A DNA stretch of 60,000 nt, taken from positions 4,218,001-4,278,000 of the forward strand of contig NC_088317.1 of the NCBI RefSeq assembly GCF_910592395.1. The letters are read 5' to 3'. Positions 1 through 13,353 of this stretch are shown piece by piece. Numbering within the stretch: position 1 is the first letter of the stretch; each line of letters opens with the position of its first letter. A program made the translations under genes and the position numbers. The notes beneath the pieces are model-generated. The model worked only from the letters and a program-made list of their open reading frames with translations. It ran no database searches and was not told the DNA's origin. This DNA is from Lineus longissimus (lineage: Eukaryota > Nemertea > Pilidiophora > Heteronemertea > Lineidae).

Positions 1-600
1 GACCAGTATCAGCATTAGCCCACTGGTTGTAGTGAGGCTGTATAATCTTTATTTGATATTTAGTTTTTTAAACTTTGAATTGATTCAACATAATACTGAC
101 CATCAGATTGACTTTTGATATTTTTGTTTGTCCCTGAAACACTGTATTTGCATTTTCTAGTAACAAAACACGCCAGTCACAGTGACAGCGTGCCAGTGCC
201 GGTAATGAACCAATCCCCTATCATCCCCGTTCCAGTGCTCTCCATCGAATTGTTACTGAGGAGTTGGCCAGAAACGTTTTGGGGGGCAAAATGTGCCCAA
301 AAGTAACCATAAAACAATCGATTTCTTGCAAATCACTTATTGAATGATAAACAGGACAATGCCATTTTCGTTTATATCCCCAACTGTTATTTGTGTCAAA
401 TTTCATTGAAAAATTCCTTAACATTTGGGCTCCAGGGGTGAGAAGAAGAAGGAGAACATTGGAAAGGTCAAAGCTTAGACCAAGGTATTCAATAATGTAC
501 TATTTATCATTAAGAGCTTAGTTGTCAAGGCCAGAGTCATGTTTAATATCCTGATTCGGTGAGTCTTTTAACAAATAGCCAGTGAGATATTGCCTTTTTG
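1..600. other. No gene seen
   Basis: Unique-looking AT-moderate DNA with no conserved ORF, RNA or clear repeat that I can support. Confidence 0.6.
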
Positions 601-619
601 GACGTTTTCTTTTCGGTTA

Positions 620-1130
620 CCTCTAACCCAAATGACCTTGACCTTTGCCAAACTGGCCAGCTTGGCAACCAAGCCAGGGTCACTCTCCAATATCGTACAG
701 GGCAAGTTTTGTGAGTCTGCAGCTAATAGAATAGGTGATGTGGAGGTTTCCATGAATTTGCACTCTGTGACCTTTGACCCAAATGACCTTGACCATTGCC
801 AAATTGAATACCACGGTCACCAAGCCAGGCAGGGTCACCTCCTGATATATGCGAAGAACATTTGGTTAGGCTGCAATCAATAACTCGGGAGATTTTGAAA
901 TAATTCTGAATTTGCACTCGGCGACCTTTGACCTCAATGACCTTGAACTTTGCCGGCATCCTAGCAGTAATTCTTGGGACAAGCTACATTCAAAATCAAT
1001 ACATGTTTGCTTAAGATCGGGTTTATTTAGTGATTTTGTGAAGTGTTCCTGTATTTTCAATGCGTGACCTTCGTCCCCAATGACCTTGACCTTTCCAAAT
1101 TTAGTCCCTTATTGGACCTGAGGTCAACCT
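620..1130. repeat. Diverged ~130-170-bp repeats with nuclear-receptor-like half-sites
   Basis: AATGACCTTGACCTTTGCCA-type words recur near 629, 780, 935 and 1078, several preceded by TGACCTTTGACC (DR1-like). Spacer sequences (GGCAACCAAGCCAGGGTCAC, CGGTCACCAAGCCAGGCAGG) also match between units. Confidence 0.65.
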
Positions 1131-1139
1131 ACATAAGTG

Positions 1140-4100
1140 AACCAACTTTGGTGAATATCCGTCCATAGACCTGGGCGGAGTAGTCAAACAGACCACAAAC
1201 CAAACGGTCTTCGAATTCGGCCGAGGTCGCCAGCCGGATCGTGTTAGTGTGATGTTCTGTTCTGTGGACAGAGGTCGCACCACTACAAAAATAAGCATTG
1301 GCCAAACATGTACCTATTAACAGAACTTGAGCGGCAATCTGTATTTACTTTGAATAAAAAGAGGCAATGATGATGCGGCCTCGGATAAAAAGTTATTGCA
1401 AAATCATTTAATCTCAGTTGGCCATTCAGGATTCCAATATGGCCGGCGTCTGACGTTGGGCTCACAGGCAGTGGTGTCAATTCACTGGTCTGGAATTGGC
1501 CTTCTCATCTTAATGATTTCTGAGAGTCTACGGAATTCGATATGTCGGCCATCATTTCACTTTGACTACGGCGCGGCCGTTCATTTTGTTACCTTCCCCT
1601 GCAAGCGTATACGCGCCATGAATGACGTTGCTTGCATGAACATGTATATCCTCATGAACCCAAGGTTCCCATAGGTCACGTGATTGGCCTATAGTCCGGC
1701 AATAGAAAATCGGTGATCGCACTTAACACACAGAATTTGGTACCATAATCGCCCACTTGGTTTCGTCCCCATGCGACACAGAGACGCAAACGTGCAAATT
1801 CGGCACCAATGCTGCGGGTCATGTGGGCTGAAACACCTGACCCAGAGGGGCGCCCCTCGGTGTCTCTGAGATTAGTTTGATGTTGTATTGAGATACGAAC
1901 CATCCATCCGAAACGGTCAAAAATATCTTTCAAAAGGACATGTCTGTAAAATTTTCATTGGAAACCTGTCTGATAGGCCTTAAACCCACGCAAATTCTTC
2001 CCACAACGAACGGCACAACACGCCCCATAAATGATTTTTTTCTTATTCGGGTCATTCGTGCACTTTTTGTTATGTATGAAAGGAAGCTAGAAAAAATCTG
2101 TAACGTTCACAAGACAAGATTGAACAGGAAGATTTAAAGGAGAATTGTCCCCTAGTAATGCCTGGCTCGCACTCACGCTGAGTGCACTGAAGTTCCGGAG
2201 CAATGTGCGTTGCTGTTCACTAAAACCCGCACACCAACAATTGGTAGAATGCCTGTGTACTTTTTCCGATGTATTCAAGAACGCCACTCGCTACAGAAGT
2301 CCGTATTTCATAATTGTACCGAGTAGCATTCTCTCGAGGCTCTTTTCCTTTAAATGAAAACATGCAGCAGTAAACATTCCTAAGATGACACGTTGTCCAT
2401 GGGCGATAAATAACTTATAGGCCTGTTTTTTCAGGCTTTAGCTATAACCCGACACATCCTTGTTATATATGTACTATAATGAATATAAGTATATGCCCGA
2501 CATGTTTGAACAAACACCAGTTTCAAGATTTATACCCGAATAAAGCAAGCTTGAATCTGGGGCGTTTCCCTTTTGCGTTTCAGTTATTGAAACTAACCCG
2601 CTAGTGCTGTTGGCGTCTTCAAGTTCTAGTTTTGCTTCCCTGCAACCGCGTTAGTGGGTAATGGAAAGTATCGGATACTCGTTAGGGGCGAGTGTAGTTT
2701 GTCCAAAGCGGGTTGACCACTGAGGGCCGGAAACACAAGAGAATCTTGCTTGAGCGCAAAGTCAACCCGATACTGAGCATTTCCCTGTGAACTATTAACT
2801 TTGTAAATTTAACAAAATAGCTGTTGTTCTTAGATCTTTAGAACGATTTCTCAAGAATGGCCCGGTTGAATTAAACAGTCGTCCTGTTTACTGTTTAACC
2901 GGAAATGTCATGACTGGGCATGCCGCAATGTAGGTTGAGCAGCCCCTTTAGATGATGGTTCGGAACTCAGACGCCGCTTAAATTAGTTCAATGCGGCCTC
3001 AATAGCGGTAATCAGGCTGACATGAGTTCCAGACAGCCAATCCCAACTTTGTTGTAATCAGACAATATGGGACAGTCACGCGGTGAAGCATAGTCCGTAC
3101 ATAATGGTTAATATGGCACAAGCAACCATTTGTGAAAGCTTACCTACGCATCGGAAGGCAGTGGTAGGCCTAATATTTGAAAATAGTGGCAGAAAAGCCA
3201 TGTTTAAGCGTCAGAACTGCCGAGTACGCATTGTTTTAAGACTTGGATCCTTTGACACAGAGTTCTTCATCCACTGTTCGCGGTCTTGATCCTGTATGCT
3301 GGCAATGTTGGTAACGGTTGCGTCGCCATTGGTATTTTATCGTGAAAGCAGATCTAGGGCCTCATCACTTGAGTACGTTCAATCTGATAGCGCTCCTGAG
3401 AGTAAAAGATAAGGCCTATGTGCTATTTCGCATGTCCGCCATCTTGAACTACCGAAAGATACGATCACTGTATCCGGCGCAATTGTACCGAATGTCAGGC
3501 CTAACCCTTTATGGATCGAGGGCATGTATGTGTCGGCACCCAACGTGAAAGTTACCGTTGGAGTTTGAATGAACAAGATCAAAGACAATTCCGGGTTTCG
3601 CCACAGTTCTGCGTAAAAGCTTGTAGCTTTCTTGCTTATTTCTTCACTTGAACGTCATAACAACCCTGCAATACACTGCTTCACATTAAGTTTTCGCCAC
3701 AGCAACATGTTGGTTTTTCTCAATCGCGATGCGGCCTACATTGCCGATAATGAGTTTTTTAAGTTATTGACAGCGACAGGCAACACTTCAGGCGGTGCAA
3801 CCGACGAAATTTTGTAAAACGACGCTGACTCTCATCTATAGCTGAATGAGAGACGGATGCTGCAATGAGGAGGAATGTTGCCATAAACGATTTTGTCTGC
3901 TTCCTTTCCGTTTAAGTTAATTAAGCCTGGTCTACAACATTAACAAAAGTTTGCGAACATCACCAAACTTTGTGTTTGGTCCTGTTATTTGCCACAAAAA
4001 GTTTGGTACTGTGGACGTGTTTCCAAACACCAGAAAACAGCAGCAAACTTGTTTTAAAATGTTTGGACGTGTTCATCCTTTGGCAAAACCAGCCAATCAT

Positions 4101-4360
4101 TTAAGAGGTGATCATGTGATTCTCTAGCAGGACAAAATGGCCGACCATTTGCGTGGCAATGTTAGCATCGTTCCTTGAGTACGGGGTCAAATCCCGTTTC
4201 TATCAGTTCTGGTCGTCATCTAAAGCTACACAGAGGATATTTCGAGCTGAAGTGTGTTCATACAGAATGAAATACGCGTATATGCTGGCGGGTGCCTCAG
4301 CCAGATTGCAGTCTTGAGACGTGTCCCAATACAGCGCTCGCTGGCTGCATTCTTGACTTC
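1140..4360. other. Intergenic; no gene recognised
   Basis: Short ORFs only, none with a recognisable domain. AAACTTTG/GTTTGG words recur in both orientations around 3,940-4,080, and a SINE-like fragment lies near 4,150. Confidence 0.6.
4150..4205 (+). repeat. Degenerate tRNA-like SINE head
   Basis: GTGGCAATGTTAGCATC (A-box-like) and CCTTGAGTACGGGGTCAAAT plus CCCGT (B-box/T-arm-like, stem ACGGG/CCCGT) at about the right spacing. No acceptor stem closes, so it is not a functional tRNA. Confidence 0.3.
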
Positions 4361-4365
4361 AAGGG

Positions 4366-4408
4366 GTTGCTATAGCAACCATGGCAACCATGGCAACCAA
4401 TGCAACCA
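4366..4408. promoter_or_regulatory. X-box-like palindrome cluster (RFX-type)
   Basis: GTTGCTATAGCAAC (4366-4379) is a perfect 14-bp palindrome, followed by CATGGCAACCATGGCAACCA. RFX factors bind GTTGCC-N0-3-GGCAAC. No gene start is recognised nearby, so a role is untested. Confidence 0.4.
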
Positions 4409-6253
4409 TACTCCACCGATCGTTGGGGCGAACGCTATAATGTTATCAAATATAAAAAACCCTGTACTGAATTGATCCAAACGTTGCAATGCTGTTCATG
4501 AGAACAAGCGAAAGCTTTCAACTAAAACCGATACATTGCTACAAGCATGGCAACAGTCGGGTCTAATAAGAGTAACAGCTGCTTCTCTGCTTGTGATCGA
4601 TTGAAGTGTGCCAAACTGGCGCTTAATGGGTATTGAATACAACACAGTCACAGATGACATCCATCAGCTGGATTAGAAAATACGCATTCCTAATGCATAA
4701 ATTTCACAATTCGATAAACTTACAATGCTGCATAGCAAACACGAAATTTTCATCGAATACATATATCTATAACCTCCCGTTAGGTCAGTTTTTTATCAGA
4801 ACAGCCCAGATCGCCCATTAAGATATCGCCTACTGTAATCAGCCCGAAATCCGAACAATAAGGGTAGGTTTCCATTGGCAGTTCGGCGGAAATCAACGAA
4901 GGGAAAACGCAAAACGCACCATAATCCGCCGGGACAAGTGTGCGGAGGGCTTTCACCTGAACTCGCATGGTGTCGGCGTTTTGTATTGAATTATTGCAGT
5001 GGTGCAAAAATCGATAGTGTCTTTGTTTGATCATTAAGTATTTGGTATGCCAACCGCCATCAGACAAATATCAAAATAAGCAATCGGGAATCCCGATTAC
5101 AAACTCCCAACGAAAATTTTTTGGTTCCATAACTATCAGCAGATTAAGCTGTAGATTTTTACGTCACACCTGACATGCGCAGATGTGAAATTAAGGAGCT
5201 AAAACAAGCAAAACGTTGAAGTAAAAGGCACGTACCTTATTTTGTTGACTTGCTTTGCCACTATCACATTAATGATTGCTGCCAAATAAGGCGAGCTCGG
5301 GCAGCCAGCCAATCAAGACGGGTTGCGACACGAGTGATATGGACGTAAAAACGGGGTGAATAGTAAAGTGCGATGGTTCCGTCTGTAAATCGTTAGCGTG
5401 AATCAACATGTACATGTGTTGTTGCGTATGGGCCATATGTGTAAATAGTTGATCTAGTTAAAGGCCTAAGCCGACCGTTAAAAATTTAAATTGGAGCATT
5501 TCCAATAGCGACCATACGTACTGAATCTAGTTATAGACAGCCTTATTATATCATTTACTTCAATGAGGTCGAGCCAAGTCATACTTGGATTTCAATGCGT
5601 CTGGTAGGCCTATGTTAAAATTGAATTTATACATCAATAACCACAGTAAACCCCATTGGTTTTCAGCAGATTAGATTTTATTTTTGCGAGTTTTGGTTAC
5701 TTTGCTGACTGAACAACACTCATTGAAGGTAGCGGGTCTCTCGAGATAATGCCATGCCAACAATAAAGGTGCCCACAGACTCCCTACATAAAGCCGGTTC
5801 GGTGATGTACATGTAGGCTCTCTGATAAACTCCATGGGTACTAACGTTCTGGGACTGGTTGTTCAAAACAGGGTTTTTTCACTCTCGCTGGCGTTACCTT
5901 TCTTAGGCATTATCCTCTTCAGTTAAGTCCGTTAGACGAAAGCCAAGTTAAGATAACGCCATCGTTAGTGGCAAAATTTGTTTGAAACAACTGGTGCAAA
6001 TTGGTGCAAATTTCTGATGCATCTCTATCGCGCCGCCTGCAGGCGAATTCCGTAACTTCGTTGGTGCCGCCCCAGCACGGCACACTCATGTAATGGACCT
6101 TTAAAGAAGCACGGCCTTCACCGTAATACTATTATATATACTGAAACGATGACAGGATAACATGTGTACTCAAAAACGTTACCAGCAGTCTGAATTCAGT
6201 CACAGTACACGATGATCCTCCTATGGCAAGTCGACGCATCCTCCGGCGCATCA

Positions 6254-6322
6254 TGAGGAAATCGGGGTTGATGCTCGCTTCAACAGGGCCGGAGAAGCGA
6301 GCATTTACCCCTGATTTTCTCA
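6254..6322. repeat. Hairpin element with ~28-bp arms
   Basis: TGAGGAAATCGGGGTTGATG...CGCTTC (6254-6281) pairs with 6294-6322 around the short loop AACAGGGCCGGA. A related arm, GGCCGGAGAAGCGAACATTA, occurs at 7873-7912, so this is a dispersed family and not a unique palindrome. Confidence 0.7.
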
Positions 6323-7849
6323 GCATGAAGTCGATGCAGCAGCATCCTGAGACGGACTTGCCTGTACTTAGAGAACCAGAGAGGACTCATCAACCGTTTA
6401 ATGATATTGCTGTACCGATGGAACCATGGTGCATCTATTGCTCTTGAATTTGCAGCTATATACGCCCCCCCCCCCCCCGCGGACGTCCCAGAAGCGATTT
6501 GGGAAAGGTTTGAAAATCACTAGCTCAAATCCGGCAGAAGTCTTCTTTCACCCCTATTATCTTGTCAGTCATTATTCATTTGATAACGGTCACATGAGAT
6601 GATTTGCTCTAATACCTTGGCTTGGTTAGTCAGGAGGTGTCATTACTGAAATCTCGCACCAGATTTACCGAGTGTCCAAAAACAAACAATGCGCATCCAG
6701 TTCTTAAAGTGTATTATTTTTATTGTTACACTCTGAAAAGCTGAATTTAACGCCGTAACCTGCTTTTGAAAACGGGGTCGGAAATCTGTCTGAGACAACA
6801 ACATTCAAATATTTCAAAATATGTCAACGACTTCTCTTGTCTTGGTCAAGATTACACGCCCAGGCGCGCAGAAAGTTAAAAAAAACGTACAAGTACTTAA
6901 TTCATCACTTCGGCTAGAAGTACATGCATGTATGGGCATACCGCCTTAAAAGTACAACCGCTATTGAAAACTCATTTTTAACTATATACATGTATATAAG
7001 AGGTACTACGTCCGTAGCCTTCCCAAAACCTCTGAAGAAAAACATGCTATTTCATGATTTATCTATCTCGCGCCTCTGTTTACTCTTAAGGTGAACCTCA
7101 GCCATTGATCTAATTGTGCCGTATGCAGTGTACAGTATGTGCATAAAAATAAACCAACATGGTTTGCAGGCAGGAGTAACAGTGTGAATTACCAGTAGAG
7201 TACACGTGTATACTGTGAGATAGGAGAGACACCTATTGACTGATTGGTCCAACTTAATCTGGCCAACATGGATCCTACCTACAGCCTTTAGGCAAATATG
7301 GCTGTCGGGAATGCTCCTTGTGCCGTTTTTCAGTCACGCGAAGAGATGAAGTGCCTTGCCTTTTGGATGTTTTGCTGCATCCCCCAGTGACAGGTTTTCC
7401 TCGGGGTCGGTGTCAACGGACCAGAATCGTTCTTGCGTATCCCGTTGCAGTCTTGCAGTCTCGCATGTGTGCAATGGTGCCAGCACATCATACATGTACA
7501 AGGCCTAGTTAACAGAACTTCGGCAATTTCCTCTTAAGCAATGATGATTGAATAGGACAGTATGTTAGTATGTAACCCACAGTAAATATAATCAAAACAA
7601 TTCTGGTAAAAAACCTTTATAAAAGGAGTAAGCTTTTATCTGCTTCATTATCTTTACGCTGTATACCGTAGCTGTGCCCTAAATGTTCCAGAAAGTTTTG
7701 TCTTTATCGGGCAAAGCCTTGTACTACCTGGAATCAAAAAATTCGAAATCACACATAATTCGAACGTAAAAACCAATTTATTCCAGCGACAACAGACTCT
7801 TTACAACGAGTGTAATGTTTAATGCATCTTGGGGAAATCTGGGGAAATT

Positions 7850-7915
7850 TTCTGTTCTCTGGCCCTTACACAAGGCCGGAGAAGCGAACATTAACCACTG
7901 ATTTGCTCAGGATGG
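7850..7915. repeat. Degenerate relative of the 6.25-kb hairpin element
   Basis: GGCCGGAGAAGCGAACATTA plus ACCACTGATTTGCTCAG matches the right arm of the 6254-6322 element at most positions. The opposite arm is eroded (TTCTCTGGCC...). Confidence 0.55.
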
Positions 7916-9105
7916 GAATCATGAAAAAGGAGAGATTTTATTGTGAGAATGACAAAATATTGCAGTCTCACTGTTCGAGTTTACCGTATTGGTCTCTCAG
8001 GTAGTTCCTGTTCATCTCTTCTTGCATGGCAAACGTGGACCAGCTATAAAATGAGTATTGCTGTTACCGCCTTCAAATTGGATGATGCTGAATTAATGCC
8101 CCGCAACCGAGCGATTTTTGTCACAGCGATCTGCGATTATAATCGCAGCTATGTGCGACAAAAGATCACTCGTCTGCGTGTAAAACCGGTAGTCTTTGGG
8201 TTTTATATTGATCGGAGGTTGCTGCAATTGTCGATTCTTATCGCAGGTATACCTGCGTTGATCACCGTAAACTAGCAACTTTTGTCGCATGCCATGACGC
8301 GTGCGTTCTCGCAATCGCATTCAATAGAAACCTAACTTTACGTGCGGTAGGCCACCAAGTACGATTGCGACAACGCGTGCGACAGTGTTTTGTCTTGTCA
8401 CATGCAGCACTACACAAAAGAACCCCGACCCGCAAAACTCGATATTGAAATTAATGCGAACGCATGCGTCAAATCGCTTTCATTGTAAATTTCTCTTCGT
8501 CGTGAGCCTGTGCGCTGGTCCTTTAGTCCGCTGCATGGCGTAGGAGACTTGCGTATCTGCAGTGCAAGAGGTTGAAGTCCGCTTGCGTCTTTTCCATTGT
8601 TTCCCAATGCCGTGGTAAAAAAGGTAAATTGTTCCTCAGATTTCAGTGTGCCCATACATTAGACAGCAGACCGACCCTGACTTTGCAATGGGGGAACTTA
8701 ACACTCAGAAACTGAAACACTCAAAAACGTTACATCTTGTCCGGGTGCGATACTTTTCAGAGAATTTTCGCAAAGACCCCGAAACTCCAACGCGAACGCC
8801 TATGCCATTGTTCGGGCTCCTGATCATGATGACGAACAATGGAATAGGCTTTCACGTTGGCGTTTTGGGGGATTTGCGAAAACTCAATACTGGCGGAAAT
8901 TTCAACTTCTACATTAAGGTCTGTGTATTCACCCAAACCAGGTGGACCACATTTGATCAACTTTAAATTGTCAACTATATGAGCTCCACCGTTATGCGCT
9001 TCCGGCTCCCTTATCTTAAATCCTGATCCTCTCTATCTCATCACTCCTTAGCGGCAATGCTCTTGGTCCATTTGAAGCTGCCAGATCCTCGCAGATATTG
9101 GTCTA

Positions 9106-10516
9106 GGAGAATCTACAATAGAAAATTGGCTGCTCAGCTCTTTATGTCATGGGTTGAACGGTCCAGGGAATCTACAATAGACAACTGGCTACTCAGCTCT
9201 TTATGTCATGGGTTGAACGGTCCAGGGAATCTACAATAGACAACTGGCTACTCAGCTCTTTATGTCATGGGTTGAACGGTAGGGGAATCTACAATAGACA
9301 ACTGGCTACTCAGCTCTTTATGTCATGGGTTGAACGGTCCAGGGAATCTACAATAGACAACTGGCTACTCAGCTCTTTATGTCATGGGTTGAACGGTAGG
9401 GGAATCTACAATAGACAACTGGCTACTCAGCTCTTTATGTCATGGGTTGAACGGTCCAGGGAATCTACAATAGACAACTGGCTACTCAGCTCTTTATGTC
9501 ATGGGTTGAACGGTCGAGGGGAATCTACAAAAGACAACTAGCTACTCAGCTCTTTATGTCATGGGTTGAACGGTCCAGGGAATCTACAATAGACAACAGG
9601 CTACTCAGCTCATGGTGTCATGGGTTGAACGGCAGGGGAATCTACAATGGACAACTGGCTACTCAGCTCATGGTGACATAGGTTGAACGGCAGGGGGATC
9701 TACAATAGACAACAGGCTACTCAGCTCTTTATGTCATGGGTTGAACGGTCCAGAGGACTCTACAATGGACAACTGGCTACTCAGCTCATGGTGACATGGG
9801 TTGAACGGCAGGGGAATCTACAATAGACAACAAGCTACTCAGCTCTTTATGTCATGGGTTAAACGGTCCAGAGGACTCTACAATGGACAACTGGCTACTC
9901 AGCTCATGGTGACATGGGTTGAACGGCAGGGGAATCTACAATAGACAACAAGCTACTCAGCTCTTTATGTCATGGGTTGAACGTTCCAGAGGACTCTACA
10001 ATAGACAACTGGCTACTCAGCTCTTTATGTCATGGGTTGAACGGCAGGGGAATCTACAATAGACAACTGGCTACTCAGCTCTCTATGTCATGGGTTGAAC
10101 GGCAGGGGAATCTACAATAGAAAACTGGCTGCTCAGCTCTTTATGTCATGGGTTGAACGGCAGGGGAATCTACAATAGACAACAGGCTTCTCAGCTCTTT
10201 ATGTCATGGGCTGAACGGTCCAGGGAATCTAAAATAGACAACAGGCTACTAAGCTCTTTATGTCATGTGCTGAACGGTCCAGGAGAATCTACAATAGACA
10301 ACTGGCTACTCAGCTCTTTATGTCATGGGTGGAACGGCAGGGGAATCTACAATAGACAATTGGCTACTCAGCTCTTAATGTCATGGGTTGAACGGCAGGG
10401 GAATCTACAATAGACAATTGGCTACTCAGCTCTTTTTTATGTCATGGGTTGAACGGTCCAGGGGAATCTGCAATAGACAACTGGCTGCTCAGTTGCAGCG
10501 GGTTGAACAGTTCAAA
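9106..10516. repeat. ~59-bp minisatellite, about 24 units
   Basis: Unit runs GAATCTACAATAGACAACTG, GCTACTCAGCTCTTTATGTC, ATGGGTTGAACGG, then TCCAGG or CAGGG. Two unit types (58 and 59-60 bp) differ at the TCCAGG/CAGGGG junction and at TCTTTATGTC versus TCATGGTGAC. Around 9,730-9,960 they form ~117-bp dimers. Reading frames through it are by-products, as the unit is not a multiple of three. Confidence 0.95.
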
Positions 10517-11399
10517 TGGTGTACAATACTCATTCAGTAATGTGCACTTCCACGGAACCACGAGAAATAATGTGAACAGCAGTATCATGTTCATCGTGAT
10601 TGTGCGACTGGACGCTTTTTTTCCAATGATGGGTTATTCATCATGGCTAGAATATATTGACATTGACATTTTCGTTGTTGATTATGTTACTATATCGGTT
10701 ACAATGGTAATTGCTGGGGCCTTTTATACTACGTGTATTGCTTAAGTGTAGTGTCGATAATGTCAACATTGAGTTTGCGCATTTCTATGTCACGGAAATG
10801 AATCAAGCATTGTACTACAATTTGGTTTGTCTCGTGGACTGATTTAAAGGCTAAGTTCGATCGCGGGTACTGTTTATTAGTTATTGAGTACCTGGGTATA
10901 GAGGGAGCTGCCGTGACGGCCGTCTTCACATTACACTGGGGCACCTGGTCATGCTTGGTAGCCGCCACTGAGCGCGTCGCAGACATCTGATTTTTATCAC
11001 AGCGACTTGCGAAAAAAATATTGCATGTGACAAAAATCGCCTTTCTGCGGGAGTCATCACCGCAACGTGCCAGGGAGAGCAAACCTGTTTGACATTATGA
11101 CAGATCGCAAAGAAGTTTACCTGCACACAAAAGACCATTGCATTGCGAATGAACTGTACAACACACCTCGAACAATATGACAAATCCATGCAGTTTCCCC
11201 CGAGGTGAGTAACACTGATAAATATTAATCAATTGGCAAAGCCGATCCGTCCATACCAAGTGGCGATATGAGCATAGATTTTGTCGCATGGCTTTCTTTC
11301 TGGGAGAGCTGACTTTGAGTATAGTCTAAAGACTGGTGTGAAAGTTATGATGCTCCCGATAATAACCCCCTGCTGGAGTGTTCCAACCCAAGTCACAGG

Positions 11400-12135
11400 G
11401 TCACCACGGCGTTGGGACAATGTCACATCCTCACCACAGCGGGTGACAATATTACATCGTCACCACAGCGAGGGACAATGTCACTGCCTCACCACGGCGA
11501 GGGAACAATGTCATATCACCATCACAGAGGGTGACACTATTACGTCGTTACCACAGCGAGGGACAATGTCACAGCCTCACAACGACGAGGGGACAAAGTT
11601 ACATCCTCATCACAGTCGGTGACAATATCACATCGTCACCACAGCGAAGGACAATGTCACATCCTCAGCACGACGAGGAAAATGTTACATCCTCGCCACG
11701 GTGGGGCGGGGCAATGTCACATCCTCGTCTCGGCGGACGACAATGTCACATCCTCACCACGACGGGGAAAATGTTACATCCTCGCCACGGTGGGGCGGGG
11801 CAATGTCACATCCTCGTCTCGGCGGACGACAATGTCACATCCTCACCACGACGGGGAAAATGTAACATCCTCGCCACGGTGGGGCGGGGCAATGTCACAT
11901 CCTCGTCTCGGCGGACGACAATGTCACATCCTCACCACGACGGGGAAAATGTCACATCCTCGTCTCGGCGGAGGGATAATGTCACATCCTCGTCTCGGCG
12001 GACGACAATGTCACATCCTCACCACGACGGGGAAAATGTCACATCCTCGTCTCGGCAGAGGGATAATGTCACATCCTCGCTACCAAGGCGGGGAAACAAT
12101 GCCACATCCTCGTCTCGGCGGGGGATGTACATCCT
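11400..12135. repeat. ~30-bp minisatellite with an 89-bp higher-order period
   Basis: Monomers share CAATGTCACATCCTC followed by variable GC-rich ends. From ~11,640 three monomer types (ending CACCACGACGGGG, GCCACGGTGGGGCGGGG, GTCTCGGCGGACGA) recur as an 89-bp trimer (for example starts at 11731, 11820, 11909). Ends in a C-run at ~12,151. Two overlapping ~215-codon ORFs here are shadows of the repeat. Confidence 0.92.
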
Positions 12136-12169
12136 CACAGGACGCAGATGCCCCCCCCCCCCCCCCCGT

Positions 12170-13353
12170 CACCAGGAAAACCACATGCAAACGTGAAAAT
12201 CGCGCTTGCACCTCGACGCGTGAAACGCGTACCGCCTCGCGATCGGTGATACATGGATGCTAAGGAATGTGACAGTGCGTCCATGCCTCGATTATACAAA
12301 ATCGGTAAGCTGAATCTAGTACGAAACAAACACTTTTTGTGCTTGCAGAACTTCACTATTGATCAGTTGCAAATTCATACCTGTCCAATGAATAGTGAAT
12401 TGCAATGGTCGCGCATGACAAAGATGCAGACCTTGTCCCGGGAAACAATGACCCCTCATTCCTAAAAAGAAATGTACAACGAAACACAAAAGAATATATT
12501 TTTTAACCAGTAGGGACGGGATGATAGTGCAGATTGCGCGGCTGGTTCGACAATTAGTCATTAATTTGACATTTTTAAATCATTTCGATATTATTGAATT
12601 TATGAGCTTCCCGGGCTATTCTAAAGTTTTCAGAAGTCATTTGCATGTACATGTATATCAGCTAGGATTATCATAATATTTTCCGTAATTTACGAGCATA
12701 CTCCAAATTAGTAATTATCCCAATTTCCTAATGTGTTTTGATTGGTACAATGCGGGACCCGTCCTTTTTATAGAGCAAGCTGTCCAACACACACATTGAA
12801 ACTCAGTCACACCTTTTTCTCTCGCTATTGCGTACAATGGGCTAATATAGCTGCCGGGCCAGTTAAATTCATACAAAGAGATTCGTACATCTCAATCATC
12901 CTATACATCTCCATAAAAGTGTTACAAAATAATAGTTCACCTCACAAACTATGGATGAATTTCATATTTACAGGCTGTAAAATACGATTATGGTAAAATA
13001 CACAACCAGATATTAATGCGTCGGCACAATATGTCGGTGTTGTCACAACCAGCTCAGCCACGGACAACCACCATTAGTGTCCTTTAACACTGGCCATCGG
13101 GAATTTAACCCCCCCCCCCGTCTCTGTTTATTTCACTTAGTGATAAATAAAGGTGGAGTCCGAGGCCCCGAATTCAATATGTGCATGCCACAGTCGCTTC
13201 CGCAGGGCCCCAGTAGATCAGATATCTGAAATACCTCAGGGATAAAAGCACCTAACAGATTCTTCGTCCCCGAGTCACTCTATCCGAGGACATGTTTTCC
13301 TACCACATTGGAATTACTAATATCCTATTGTTCAACGACGGGGGGTTAGCTGT
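12170..13353. other. Intergenic; no gene recognised
   Basis: No conserved ORF or clear repeat except C-runs near 12,151 and 13,111. Confidence 0.55.

Larger units (their letters stand above)
4410..9105. other. Intergenic; hairpin element and small palindromes only
   Basis: Apart from the 6.25-kb and 7.87-kb hairpin relatives, I see the perfect palindrome CTGCGATTATAATCGCAG at 8131-8148, within a stretch rich in GCGA/TCGC words, and no credible gene. Confidence 0.55.

Noticed and set aside
4150-4205. Functional tRNA gene
   Set aside because: Only A-box-like and T-arm-like pieces; no closed acceptor or anticodon stem.
9106-10516. Possible CRISPR-like array
   Set aside because: Units are contiguous with no spacers, unit length ~59 bp, and the genome is eukaryotic; it is a minisatellite.
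11531-12263. Two overlapping ORFs of 221 and 214 codons
   Set aside because: Both run through the 30/89-bp minisatellite in different frames; composition reflects the repeat, with no domain and no splice context.
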